In this document: piece after piece, positions 26,830-35,192 of the stretch
Position numbering within the stretch: the stretch's first letter is position 1
How the letters are laid out: each line of letters opens with the position of its first letter
Origin: Nitrospinaceae bacterium
GTDB lineage: Bacteria; Nitrospinota; Nitrospinia; Nitrospinales; VA-1
DNA length: 64,000 bases
Direction: 5' to 3'
Assembly (NCBI GenBank): GCA_029261655.1
Contig: JAJDAY010000036.1
Span: 57,380-121,379, forward strand
Notes under the pieces: generated by a model
Databases searched by the model: none
The model's input: only the letters and a program-made list of their open reading frames with translations
What the model was told of the DNA's origin: nothing
Program-made: the position numbers and the translations under genes

Positions 26830-27102
26830 TTTTTTGTTATTCGGTAAATCTTCCCTTCATCAAGCACTTCCTGTTTGAAATTCAAAATAATTTTTCTACC
26901 CACCAAGTAATTCAGGTGCACTTGATTTAAAAAGTATCCTGAAAAGGATAATAATGTGTTGACAAATCGACAGGAAAATAAATATTATCTTGCATCCGAT
27001 ACCGTCCATTCATTTCCCATGCATTCTTTGTTTGAGGTCAATTTCCAATTTGATTTAGAGGGCTGTTCCTTGTTTTCTACTTTAATCAGGAAAGGATAAA
27101 AA
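26830..27102 (+). other. Leader region of the small secreted repeat protein
   Basis: A 273-base gap. It carries a strong promoter (see 26959-26988) with a small hairpin TATCC-tgaaaa-GGATA (26935-26950) just upstream of the -35 box that could be an operator. A leader of about 110 bases separates the promoter from the AGGAAAGG ribosome-binding site at 27088-27095. Confidence 0.5.
26959..26988 (+). promoter_or_regulatory. Predicted strong sigma-70 promoter
   Basis: A perfect TTGACA (26959-26964) and TATTAT (26983-26988) with an 18-base spacer. It is the best promoter match noticed in the window and should drive the small secreted protein gene at 27103. Confidence 0.7.
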
Positions 27103-27573
27103 ATGAAAAAAACAATCATGGTTTCTGGAGTATTAGTTTTTGTAACATTTTTTTTTCAAACGATATTTGTACAAGCATCTGAAGCAGAAGAATTGAGTTC
27201 ATTTTACCAGTCCTGGCTAAAAGAACGCTCCTATGTTCATCCCGGTTTAAGGTCGAAAGTCCAATCCTCATCGGGAAATAAAATGACTCCATCCAAAGCA
27301 ATTGAAAGCGCAAATACCACTAAAAAAGAAAGCGACCGGTTCTGGAAATCATGGTTAAAAGAAAGCTCTTACGCGCATCCAAAAATAACATCCAGCGCGG
27401 CAACCTCTACCCCGGCAAAAAACATTTCAGCAGTAGCCGCTGAGGGAAAAAAGAAAAACTCCGCCCCGGAATATAAAAGTCGGCCGGAATTCAATGTTTG
27501 TAATTTTGTCTGCCTTTCGACTTGTAATTCCTGTAAAACTTCTTCCAGCAATTATTTAATGTCACGGGAATGA
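27103..27573 (+). CDS. Small secreted protein with repeated WLKE/HP motifs and a Cys-rich tail
   Basis: A 156-residue exported protein I do not recognise. A signal peptide covers residues 1-25 (VQA-SE). Two copies of a 14-residue motif, FYQSWLKERSYVHP (34-47) and FWKSWLKESSYAHP (80-93), are spaced by 46 residues. The linker is Ser/Thr/Lys-rich. The tail has four Cys in 12 residues (133, 137, 141, 144; CX3CX3CX2C) close to the C-terminus. A strong promoter and a good ribosome-binding site (AGGAAAGG) suggest high expression. It stands alone, with the HI0074-like gene upstream and a long hairpin downstream. Confidence 0.7.
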   Translation: MKKTIMVSGVLVFVTFFFQTIFVQASEAEELSSFYQSWLKERSYVHPGLRSKVQSSSGNKMTPSKAIESANTTKKESDRFWKSWLKESSYAHPKITSSAATSTPAKNISAVAAEGKKKNSAPEYKSRPEFNVCNFVCLSTCNSCKTSSSNYLMSRE

Positions 27574-27627
27574 ACCAGCGCCTGAGATCCCTTCGGACTC
27601 ACTTTTAAAGTAGCTGAAAGGATAAAG

Positions 27628-27704
27628 TCGAAGAAAATTTTCTGACCACCGCCATTTTGCGGGAAAACTGGCTGGACTTGACGTTGGTCAGAGGTTTTCT
27701 TCGA
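27628..27704. repeat. Long imperfect inverted repeat (about 20-bp arms)
   Basis: TCGAAGAAAATTTTCTGACC plus A (27628-27648) is the near-complement of the right arm at 27685-27704 (revcomp TCGAAGAAAACCTCTGACCA). The loop of 36 bases holds a weaker inner hairpin (CCGC...GCGG). It fills the convergent gap between the small secreted protein gene and the XTP pyrophosphatase. It may be a terminator, a small RNA or a miniature mobile repeat. Confidence 0.55.
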
Positions 27705-27749
27705 TTTCGGAACCAAGACCGATCAAATTTCCATCAACAATTTCTTTAC

Positions 27750-28307
27750 CTAAATCATATTTTTGAGGGTCTCGAAAGCTTTTCTCCGATGGGACATTGA
27801 GTTTTTTTCCTGGGCGGTCATTTCTGCATACGTCCGGTCATGCCCCTCAGGAATAAAAAGGGTGTCCCAGCCGAAGCCATTGCTCCCCAGCAAACGGTCG
27901 GCCACCCTGCCCTTCACTTTGCCCCTGGCGGTCCTGATTTCCCTGCCATCGTGATAACCGACGTAACACAGGGCAAAGGCTTCCCTGTTATCGAACGATT
28001 CCAGCATTTTCAACATGCCGTCACACCCGACCGTGGTCTCAAACCATTTGACCAATGCTCCCGGCAGGCCATTCCAAGCCGAAAACAGTAAACCCGAATC
28101 TTCCACCAGAACGGGGGCGTTCACCACTCGATAGGCCTGCAGGGTTTTATCCTGAATGATTGCCTCAAGGTCATGGGTCTGTATTTCATGCAAATCAGGC
28201 AAATTCACCTGATCCAGAGTCACCCCCAGAATCTCGCCCGCCTCGCGGGCTTTATTGGGGTTGCCGGTTACGAATTTCATGCCATTAAATAAAGCGTGCG
28301 TATCCAT
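27750..28307 (-). CDS. XTP/dITP diphosphatase (RdgB/HAM1 family)
   Basis: Removes non-canonical purine nucleotides (dITP, XTP) from the pool. The 185-residue protein starts with a family motif FVTGNPNKAREAGEILG (residues 12-28). It shows VEDSGL near residue 67, and its C-terminal GFGWDTLFIPEG and SHRRKAFETL segments are diagnostic. The TGNPNK form places it with the archaeal/eukaryotic ITPA-like branch more than with E. coli RdgB. It converges on the small secreted protein gene. Confidence 0.92.
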   Translation of the reverse strand: MDTHALFNGMKFVTGNPNKAREAGEILGVTLDQVNLPDLHEIQTHDLEAIIQDKTLQAYRVVNAPVLVEDSGLLFSAWNGLPGALVKWFETTVGCDGMLKMLESFDNREAFALCYVGYHDGREIRTARGKVKGRVADRLLGSNGFGWDTLFIPEGHDRTYAEMTAQEKNSMSHRRKAFETLKNMI

Positions 28308-28441
28308 GATGGTTTTAAGCGCTCTCAGGATTATTATTTCTTATATCAAAGCCGAACCCTTGCGCCCTTTCGACGACTGTGTTATAAATCTAAACCTTTA
28401 AACAAATCAATTAATTATAGCCCCTTATCGTCCGAGATTTC

Positions 28442-29233
28442 ATGAAGAAGTTCCGCATCCCCTCTTTGTTTATCACATTATTACTGCTTGTTTTCACCGC
28501 TTCCTGTGCGCAATTTTTTGAGGCCGACGAAGACGTTCAAGCCAGAAAAGCTTTGACGGATTTGATGGGAATTCAGGAAACCTTTTATGCGGAGAACCAG
28601 CGGTACGCCCGCAATTTTACTGAACTTGAAAAGTACAACCTAAAGTACCACACCGGTCTTGTTTATATGGAAATTCAATCTGCGGACCATGAGCAATATC
28701 GCGCCATTTCCCTGCCCGCCGAATCCACAACCGCCCGGGTCTTTGCCTACGATACGGAACAAGGTGGGTTTTATGAAATGGAGGATCTTGAAGTCTCGCA
28801 ATATGTTCTCGGCGCTTTGAACCATATCCGGCTCGAACAAAGGAACAAATCTATCAGCGATTTCGCCTTCTTTGTTCTACTGGTATTCATACTTGTCCTG
28901 GGAATTCGTTTCCATACCCGTCATAAGGAAAGTGAAAATCGCCCGCTCTTCGTGGCGTTTTACCTGAGCTTAATCCCCCTCGGCTGGTCCTTTTCGGTGC
29001 TCAATTACCTGGAGTCTAAAATAGTTTTCAGCCCTACATTGGCGGGCATAACGGGAGGAGGGCTGGTCCTTGCCGTTTTGGGAATATTAATTTCCGGCTG
29101 GTGGAGCAAAAGCAGACCCGTCATGAACACGCCCTCATCCCTTTGGAGCCTCCTCGGAATGACAGTATTTATTTCCCTGTTCAGCGGCGGGGTGATGATT
29201 TACGCCTTCATGGAATATTACTTCAAGGCATAA
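28442..29233 (+). CDS. Membrane lipoprotein with a pseudopilin-like segment
   Basis: A 263-residue protein with a lipoprotein signal peptide (TASC, Cys22). Residues 32-60 (QARKALTDLMGIQETFYAENQRYA, abridged) read like the post-helix part of type IV pilins and pseudopilins, without the prepilin N-terminus. Four hydrophobic segments follow at about residues 140-157, 170-186, 200-220 and 232-255, so the C-terminal half spans the membrane. I do not know a named family with this order. The gene overlaps the convergent DnaJ gene by 16 bases at its 3' end. Confidence 0.6.
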   Translation: MKKFRIPSLFITLLLLVFTASCAQFFEADEDVQARKALTDLMGIQETFYAENQRYARNFTELEKYNLKYHTGLVYMEIQSADHEQYRAISLPAESTTARVFAYDTEQGGFYEMEDLEVSQYVLGALNHIRLEQRNKSISDFAFFVLLVFILVLGIRFHTRHKESENRPLFVAFYLSLIPLGWSFSVLNYLESKIVFSPTLAGITGGGLVLAVLGILISGWWSKSRPVMNTPSSLWSLLGMTVFISLFSGGVMIYAFMEYYFKA

Positions 29234-30105
29234 TCTTTTCGAACAATTTGAACCTTCACCACATGGTCGGGAGAGGACGCCCGATCGGTTCGGCTATGAT
29301 ATTTGAGAACAAATACCTGACCGTCTTGAGTATTTCGGGGAAGAACAAATTTTATGGGGCCCTGAACGGAGTTCAGCGTTTGCACTCTGGAAGAATTTAT
29401 CATCTCCTCGGCCACAGGCAGATCATAAAAGAACCTGGAACGACCGGCATCGGCCTGTTCGGGCTGGATCACCTGAATATTCAATACAAGATCGCCGCGT
29501 TTGTTTCCAAAAAAACTGGTTTCACCTTTATCTGGAACACGAATTGACATTTGCTTCCAGTCTCCCGACGGTATTTTCACTTGAAAGGTTTCTTTCCTGT
29601 TATTGACACGGATGAGACCGCCCTGAACCGCCGTCTGCGGTGCGACCCGGACATTTTTCCGGGTGTCCAGCAGAAAAATTTTGCGTTCAAATCTGTTGAA
29701 CCGTGTTTGCAGGCCTTCGGACCAACGACTCCAGCCAACTTTTTTCGGCTTAACGGCATGGGAAGGTTTTGATGAATTTTTCCTGGAATCTTTTTCAATG
29801 ATTTCGGCTGGGTGAACCGACCCGTCCGCTGGGTTGGAGGAAGACCTGGAACGCACCCGAAAGAGAGAGAAAACGCTTTGGCGGCGATTTTTTTTGGGGG
29901 TTTTATAATGCGTTTCGAGCATCCTGAAAGCGCCGTTGAGTTCTTTGAATTTGTTTTCGGATATACTATTGCGTGGGTTCAAATCGGGATGATATCGTTT
30001 TGCAAGCCGGTGGTAGGATTTTTTCACGTCCTCCCAGGCCATGCTGGGGGTGGCGTGTAGAATCACAAAACATTGAGAAAGCTTCATTGTGGTAAGATGA
30101 TTCAT
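29218..30105 (-). CDS. DnaJ-domain protein
   Basis: A co-chaperone-like protein. The N-terminal J domain (about residues 8-70) has the HPD tripeptide in RYHPDLNPRNS, preceded by the helix VKKSYHRLAK. A basic, Ser-rich linker follows. The last 110 residues resemble the DnaJ substrate-binding C-terminal domain (QGGLIRVNNRKETFQVKIP, GDLVLNIQVIQ). It lacks the zinc-finger domain of DnaJ, so it is CbpA-like or a specialised J protein. The start at 30105 (ATG with GGATAA upstream) is chosen over an upstream TTG at 30156. Confidence 0.82.
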   Translation of the reverse strand: MNHLTTMKLSQCFVILHATPSMAWEDVKKSYHRLAKRYHPDLNPRNSISENKFKELNGAFRMLETHYKTPKKNRRQSVFSLFRVRSRSSSNPADGSVHPAEIIEKDSRKNSSKPSHAVKPKKVGWSRWSEGLQTRFNRFERKIFLLDTRKNVRVAPQTAVQGGLIRVNNRKETFQVKIPSGDWKQMSIRVPDKGETSFFGNKRGDLVLNIQVIQPEQADAGRSRFFYDLPVAEEMINSSRVQTLNSVQGPIKFVLPRNTQDGQVFVLKYHSRTDRASSPDHVVKVQIVRKDYALK

Positions 30106-30386
30106 TATTCTTATCCAGTAAAAATGGTTAGAACTTTCCTTACTTTCGTCAAACAAAATTCTGGCTTTTACTGGCTATAAAATCGCGTACGAAAAAATAG
30201 CGCAGAATTCTGCTGAAAAAAAACGAAGGCTGAATTGGGTTGCGGACGCAAAGGGAGGTAGGACATCAAGAAATATCAACCCGCCGCCTCCTCCAAAGCC
30301 GCTACAGTTTTTATAACCCGAATGATCCCGCATGGATGAAATCAAATTTCGTTTTTTAATAATACTCCTTTTATCTTTGAATTAAA

Positions 30387-31415
30387 ATGGAAAATTTTCT
30401 GGGAACAACAGAAAAAACCCTGAAACAATATTTTGTGGAATGGGGTGTCGCGCCTTACCGCGTTCATCAAGTATTCACCTGGGTTTATCATAAAGAAGTC
30501 CGCGACTTTGATCTCATGACCAACCTTTCAAAACCTCTGCGTCAAAAACTGCAAGCAACATTTTATTTTTCACTCCCCGGTCTTCAGGAAAAGTTTTCAT
30601 CCAGTGACGGTTCCGTAAAATATCTGTTTTCCCTCGAAGATGGTTCGACCATCGAAAGCGTCTGGATGCCGTCCGACGACAGAAAGACCCTTTGCATTTC
30701 GACGCAGGTGGGGTGCAGGCTCGCTTGCTCCTTTTGCATGACAGCGACATTAGGCTTGAAACGGAATTTAACCGCCGGGGAAATCATTGGGCAAATTCTG
30801 AAAGTCAACGAAGACCTTGGCGAAAATGACCGAATCACAAATGTTGTCGTCATGGGAATGGGAGAACCATTGGATAATTATCAGCCGCTGGTGGATGCGT
30901 TGCGCCTGATGGTGTCTCCCGAAGGCATGAGAATTTCCAATCGCAAGATCACGCTCTCCACATCGGGACTGGTCGATAAAATTAAAGATTTTCAGGAAGA
31001 AAATATTCATGTGAACCTGGCCATCTCCCTGAATGCAACCCTCGATGAAGTGCGGGACCAGATCATGCCCATCAATAAAAAATATCCGATCCATGTTTTA
31101 TTGGACGCTTTAAGAAATTATCCGCTCAAGCCCAACCGAAAGTTCACTTTTGAATATGTCATGCTCGCCGGAATCAACGACACGGACGACGACGCGAAAC
31201 GACTTGGACGGTTGCTGAAGGGAATTCCCAGTAAAATAAACTTGATCCCTTTCAACCGCATTGAACCTGGCGATTACCACCCTCCTTCTGAATCACGGCT
31301 GTTATCTTTTCAAAACTATTTGATATCCCGGAATTATTCTGTTTTTATACGCAAAAACCGGGGGACGGATATCCTTGGCGCCTGCGGACAACTCGCGGCC
31401 CAGTCCTCATCCTGA
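30387..31415 (+). CDS. rlmN: Dual-specificity 23S rRNA/tRNA adenine-C2 methyltransferase
   Basis: Radical-SAM enzyme that methylates A2503 of 23S rRNA and A37 of some tRNAs. The 342-residue protein carries the CX3CX2C cluster motif CRLACSFC, the SAM-binding GMGEPLDN and the methyl-carrier Cys in GACGQL near the C-terminus (about residue 334). Length is normal. It starts a plus-strand run; a 31-base gap separates it from the glycosyltransferase. Confidence 0.96.
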   Translation: MENFLGTTEKTLKQYFVEWGVAPYRVHQVFTWVYHKEVRDFDLMTNLSKPLRQKLQATFYFSLPGLQEKFSSSDGSVKYLFSLEDGSTIESVWMPSDDRKTLCISTQVGCRLACSFCMTATLGLKRNLTAGEIIGQILKVNEDLGENDRITNVVVMGMGEPLDNYQPLVDALRLMVSPEGMRISNRKITLSTSGLVDKIKDFQEENIHVNLAISLNATLDEVRDQIMPINKKYPIHVLLDALRNYPLKPNRKFTFEYVMLAGINDTDDDAKRLGRLLKGIPSKINLIPFNRIEPGDYHPPSESRLLSFQNYLISRNYSVFIRKNRGTDILGACGQLAAQSSS

Positions 31416-31446
31416 ACACAGTTCCCTGTCAACTCATCGTGATTAA

Positions 31447-32181
31447 ATGAAATCGTCACCCAAAAAAAAGTCTCTCGATCTTTCAGTGGTGATCCCCATA
31501 TACAACGAAAGGGATAACCTGGTTCCCCTTGAAGAAAAGTTAAACGAAACCCTTCCCGGCCTGAATCTTGACTATGAAGTCGTTCTGGTCGATGACGGGA
31601 GTCAGGACGGAAGCGCCGAGTTGATCGGCAAACTGCAGAAGCACAATTCACGTCTCAGGCTGATCCGGTTCGCGGAAAACTTCGGGCAATCCGCCGCCTT
31701 CATGGCGGGCTTTAACGCCGCGCGCGGCAAGATCATCGTCACGATGGACGCGGACCTGCAAAATGATCCGGCGGACATTCCCCTTCTTTTGGAAAAAACC
31801 GGGGAGTTCGATGTGGTCTGCGGATGGCGGCACGAACGCAATGACCCCTGGATCAAAAAGATATCCTCAAGAGTCGCCAACGCGGTGCGCAACCAATTGA
31901 GTCAGGAAACCATCGCTGACACCGGATGCTCCCTGAAAGCGTTTCGCAGGGAATGCTTTGGCCCTCTTGTATTGTTCAACGGAATGCACCGGTTTTTCCC
32001 CACTTTGATGAAAATGGAAGGGTTCACCGTCACCCAGGTCAAGGTCAGCCATCATTGCCGATTGCACGGACAATCGAAATACAACATCCGCAATCGGCTG
32101 TGGTCTTCATGGAAGGATCTGATGGGGGTCCGCTGGTTAAAAAAAAGGAGATTGAAATATCATGTTATTGAGGAGAAATAG
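31447..32181 (+). CDS. Glycosyltransferase family 2 (dolichol-phosphate-mannose-synthase-like)
   Basis: A 244-residue GT-A enzyme with the GT2 signatures VVIPIYNERDNL (13-24), VDDGSQDGS and TMDADLQNDP, all near the N-terminus. The C-terminal segment SKYNIRNRLWSSWKDLMG is like the DPM1/ArnC group that acts on polyprenyl phosphates. It lacks the membrane anchors of the DPM/ArnC forms. It is followed without a gap by the LAB_N protein, so the two may act on a lipid-linked sugar in envelope synthesis. Confidence 0.88.
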   Translation: MKSSPKKKSLDLSVVIPIYNERDNLVPLEEKLNETLPGLNLDYEVVLVDDGSQDGSAELIGKLQKHNSRLRLIRFAENFGQSAAFMAGFNAARGKIIVTMDADLQNDPADIPLLLEKTGEFDVVCGWRHERNDPWIKKISSRVANAVRNQLSQETIADTGCSLKAFRRECFGPLVLFNGMHRFFPTLMKMEGFTVTQVKVSHHCRLHGQSKYNIRNRLWSSWKDLMGVRWLKKRRLKYHVIEEK

Positions 32182-32472
32182 ATGACCGCAACTTATTGGC
32201 TGGTCGTGGGTTTTGCGGGCCAGGCGTTGTTTGGCATGCGATTTATCATTCAGTGGATCATTTCAGAAAAACGCGGGGAAAGCGTCATCCCCCTGCCCTT
32301 CTGGTATTTGAGTATTGGCGGCAGTTTGATATTATTGTCCTATGCGATACACAAACAGGACCCGGTATTTATTCTGGGACAAAGTCTGGGGTCGATCATC
32401 TACATTCGAAATCTCATTCTGATTTCCCGTAAGAAAAAAGCCCTGGCTATCGGAAATATTGAAAATGAGTAA
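32182..32472 (+). CDS. Lipid A biosynthesis N-terminal domain (LAB_N) protein
   Basis: A 96-residue membrane protein starting immediately after the glycosyltransferase stop. Three hydrophobic segments are visible (about 5-22, 40-60, 66-85). The motif GQALFGMRFIIQWIISEKRGESVIPLPFW, abridged, is diagnostic for LAB_N, which accompanies GT2 enzymes and lipid-A-type sugar transfer. It overlaps the next small gene by 8 bases. Confidence 0.85.
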   Translation: MTATYWLVVGFAGQALFGMRFIIQWIISEKRGESVIPLPFWYLSIGGSLILLSYAIHKQDPVFILGQSLGSIIYIRNLILISRKKKALAIGNIENE

Positions 32473-32680
32473 GTGGAAAATCCGACTTTGCGGTCTCATC
32501 AGTATGCTAGTGGGAGGCCTTCTTTTCGTCTATTCGGTGAAATACGTTTCCGCGGAATGGCCGCAGATATTTTGGGGCCTGCTCTCTGTATTTTTTTCTG
32601 CGATGGGGTTTGGTCTTTTAATCATGCCTCTTGATTCCCCCGGGGAAATTTCATCCCGCGATGACGCGAAATCAGGTTGA
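32465..32680 (+). CDS. Small two-pass membrane protein
   Basis: A 71-residue protein starting at ATG 32465 (MSKWKIRLCG), overlapping the LAB_N gene end. Two hydrophobic segments are visible, about residues 7-24 and 33-52, and the C-terminus is polar. Family not recognised. Its overlap with the LAB_N gene and small size suggest a subunit of the same glycolipid machinery. Confidence 0.6.
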   Translation: MSKWKIRLCGLISMLVGGLLFVYSVKYVSAEWPQIFWGLLSVFFSAMGFGLLIMPLDSPGEISSRDDAKSG

Positions 32681-33033
32681 CCCCCTCCTCCTGATAATCG
32701 CTCAGGCAACAACCCTTCTCCGCCGCCCGCGTTCTTCTGCAAGCCCTTCAAAATCCGCAAAATAACCATTTTCATTGGACTTGAATTTCCTTGACTTTGT
32801 AAAACCCCTATGATATTTCTCTACACTATTTTAAAATGACTGAATATTTTTGCAGTATAAAAAAGCTATATTTTTCAATCAGTTAGGCTCATTATTTTAA
32901 TTGGGCAATGCTAAAACCAGGGAATGTCGCTCATTCACCTGGAGGTTTTCACGAGTTTCCAAACGTATCTTGAATTTAAGTTTTTGGGTAACGTTTTTTT
33001 ATCTTCCAACGTTCGGCAGTAAAGGGAGTTCTG
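32681..33033 (+). other. Intergenic region upstream of the bd-like module
   Basis: A 353-base gap, AT-rich in its right half. A TTGACT hexamer at about 32792 has only a weak -10 match (TATTTC) 17 bases on, and a TATAAA near 32858 lacks a good -35. One of these likely belongs to the respiratory module promoter. The ribosome-binding site AAGGGAG is at about 33022-33028. No open frame with coding character is seen. Confidence 0.4.
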
Positions 33034-35172
33034 ATGCCTAGTTCTCATCGCCTTCAGCATAAATCATCCTTTTTTAAATCTATTTTTGCCCTGCTGTTTA
33101 TTTTCAGTCTGGTCCATCTGGCTCCAGAACCATTTTCTGTCTCTTCACCCTTTTCCGTTTTAGGAAATTCCTCGACCGCTTACGCGCAGGAAGAAGAGGA
33201 AGACGACGGTCTTGAGGAGTTTGCAGAAGATGACGAGTTCGCGGAGGATGATGAATTCGCGGAAGATGAAGAAGCTGATGGTGAGGAAACCTCCGCAGAG
33301 GGCGAGGAAGGTGAAGAAGGCGCTGAAGAAGAGGATGATTCCTGGAAGACCGACATTGGCCCCGCCAAGGATCAGGTGATTGAGCCTTTCTCCTTCATGG
33401 GACTCAGCAACCGAAAATTCACCTGGGCGGCGGCGCAAATGCACATTCTGTTTGCCTCTTTCATTCTAGGTTGCCCGATGTTCGTGGTCATCATGGAAGT
33501 TATGGGAGCCAGACGGACTCAGGGCGTTCGAAAAGCCATCGTTCTCTCTAACGTATTTTTGGCTGTTCTGATCGGGGTGGTCATCGGCATCACCGGAGAA
33601 ATTATAGTCGGGATCCATCACGGCGTTCTCTATGGGTTGTGGGCCTGCGCCTTTGCGGCCCTCATCGTCAGTTTCCTGAATTACTTCCATCGTCTGCTGA
33701 ATGTCAAAGTATCCGCAACGGTCGGCGCCATCTTCGGAACCCTGATCGCAATCCCCCTGACTCCTGTAGAACACACAGAAACTTCCGGAATCATTCTCGC
33801 GATCATCAATGGCGCGGTGGGTGGCGTTCTTTCAAATATGATCATGTTTGCCAAATCCGACTTCAAGTTCGAGCGGCTGGCGCACGAGATCACTAAAGTC
33901 ATCGGCATGTGCTACAGCTTCACCGCGCTCACAGGAGGATTGTTTCTCCTGGTCATGATTGTGGTTTACAACGACTTCATCACCTATCTGCTGGGTAACT
34001 TCCCTGTTCTGTTCATGGTCGCCTACCCGACCCTGTTCATTCTTGAAACCATCGTGATGTACGTTTACGTTTACTCCTGGGACCCGCTCAACCAGCAGAA
34101 CAAAAAGGGAAGACACATTGTTTGCGGTGTTGTCCTGAACATTCTTGGGCTCACCCTGTTGTGCGCTCTGGATGGTCCGGCCACTTTCATGCAAACACCG
34201 CCAGTACCACTGGATAAGTTGGGAGAGATCGGGGAATGGTCAAAAATTGCAACTTCTACCTGGATGCCGCTCAACTACCATCGCCTGGTCGGTAATGGAA
34301 CGTTTGGCGGATACATGGTCGGAATCATCGGCGCGTACATGTACCTCTGGTCCACCAAACAGGAAGAAAAGGAATATTACGACTGGGTAGGATACATGGG
34401 CAATATCATCGGTGTGGGTATCATGATTCCCCTGCCTGCGATGGGTTATATTTTCGTCCGCGAAATTTACCAATACGATGCCACCATTGGCATGTACATC
34501 ATGTCCGACCGGGAATCCATGTTCATGCTGGTGCAGGGCCTGCTCGTCGGAACCATGTTCAGCGCCAGTAATATTTATATGTGGGTGAGTATGAAGCGCA
34601 TCGAGAATGCGCAACGGTTCTTCCCGGCGATGAAATTCGGGTTTATCCTGATCGTCATTTCCGCGACCATCTGGTTCACGCCGCGCCGCTTCTTCGCCAC
34701 CATGATGCCGGAACCGGGAATGAACCCGGACATGGTTTTGCCGGACAACCTGGCGTTCATGGCGTTGATGATTTCCAAAAACACCGCCGCGTTCGCTTTG
34801 GTCACCGTGACGTTTATCAATTACGTTTTTTACACCATCGCCACCAAAACCGGCAAGGTGCATTACGGTAAAATCAATCCGTTGGGAATCTACGTCCTTA
34901 TTTTCCTTGGCTTCGCCGATATCTGGCTGATGAGCTGGATGGGCACCATCCGGGAATTGTCGCGGATGAACTGGCACGTGTACAAGGTGTTTAAAGATAT
35001 CACTCCAGAAAAATTTGCTCCGACTCTGGCGGAATCCGGCTTCCACGTCACCACCATTGTATGGACATTTTTCATCATCATGACGGCAACCATCTGGCTT
35101 GCCATTAAATATCCGAAAACCAGTAAAAAACCGGCTATTCCAGCCTCAACCGCGCCTCAAATGGCGGAATAA
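33034..35172 (+). CDS. Cytochrome bd-like oxidase subunit (CydA-related, NOB type)
   Basis: A 712-residue polytopic membrane protein. A signal peptide (cleavage near AYA, residue 51) is followed by a strongly acidic stretch (residues 53-102) with repeated EFAEDD units. The membrane part, about 15 helices, starts at AAAQMHILFASFILG, with His137 as a candidate heme ligand as in CydA. Near the C-terminus, IRELSRMNWHVYKVFKD resembles the CydA GRQPW region. In Nitrospina and Nitrospira such bd-like proteins are found next to cytochrome c genes and have been discussed as terminal oxidases. It is 20 bases before a diheme cytochrome gene, so they form a unit. Oxidase activity is not proven by sequence. 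Confidence 0.75.
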   Translation: MPSSHRLQHKSSFFKSIFALLFIFSLVHLAPEPFSVSSPFSVLGNSSTAYAQEEEEDDGLEEFAEDDEFAEDDEFAEDEEADGEETSAEGEEGEEGAEEEDDSWKTDIGPAKDQVIEPFSFMGLSNRKFTWAAAQMHILFASFILGCPMFVVIMEVMGARRTQGVRKAIVLSNVFLAVLIGVVIGITGEIIVGIHHGVLYGLWACAFAALIVSFLNYFHRLLNVKVSATVGAIFGTLIAIPLTPVEHTETSGIILAIINGAVGGVLSNMIMFAKSDFKFERLAHEITKVIGMCYSFTALTGGLFLLVMIVVYNDFITYLLGNFPVLFMVAYPTLFILETIVMYVYVYSWDPLNQQNKKGRHIVCGVVLNILGLTLLCALDGPATFMQTPPVPLDKLGEIGEWSKIATSTWMPLNYHRLVGNGTFGGYMVGIIGAYMYLWSTKQEEKEYYDWVGYMGNIIGVGIMIPLPAMGYIFVREIYQYDATIGMYIMSDRESMFMLVQGLLVGTMFSASNIYMWVSMKRIENAQRFFPAMKFGFILIVISATIWFTPRRFFATMMPEPGMNPDMVLPDNLAFMALMISKNTAAFALVTVTFINYVFYTIATKTGKVHYGKINPLGIYVLIFLGFADIWLMSWMGTIRELSRMNWHVYKVFKDITPEKFAPTLAESGFHVTTIVWTFFIIMTATIWLAIKYPKTSKKPAIPASTAPQMAE

Positions 35173-35192
35173 ACGTTTAGGAGCTTTAAGGG

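Noticed and set aside
27499..27534. CX3CX2C in the small secreted protein as a radical-SAM cluster motif
   Set aside because: The protein is only 156 residues, is exported and has no SAM-barrel sequence. The spacing is a coincidence within a Cys-rich tail.
34240..35046. A 268-codon minus-strand frame inside the bd-like gene
   Set aside because: Its composition (very rich in His, Asp, Glu and Arg) is the antisense image of hydrophobic membrane codons. No start signal.
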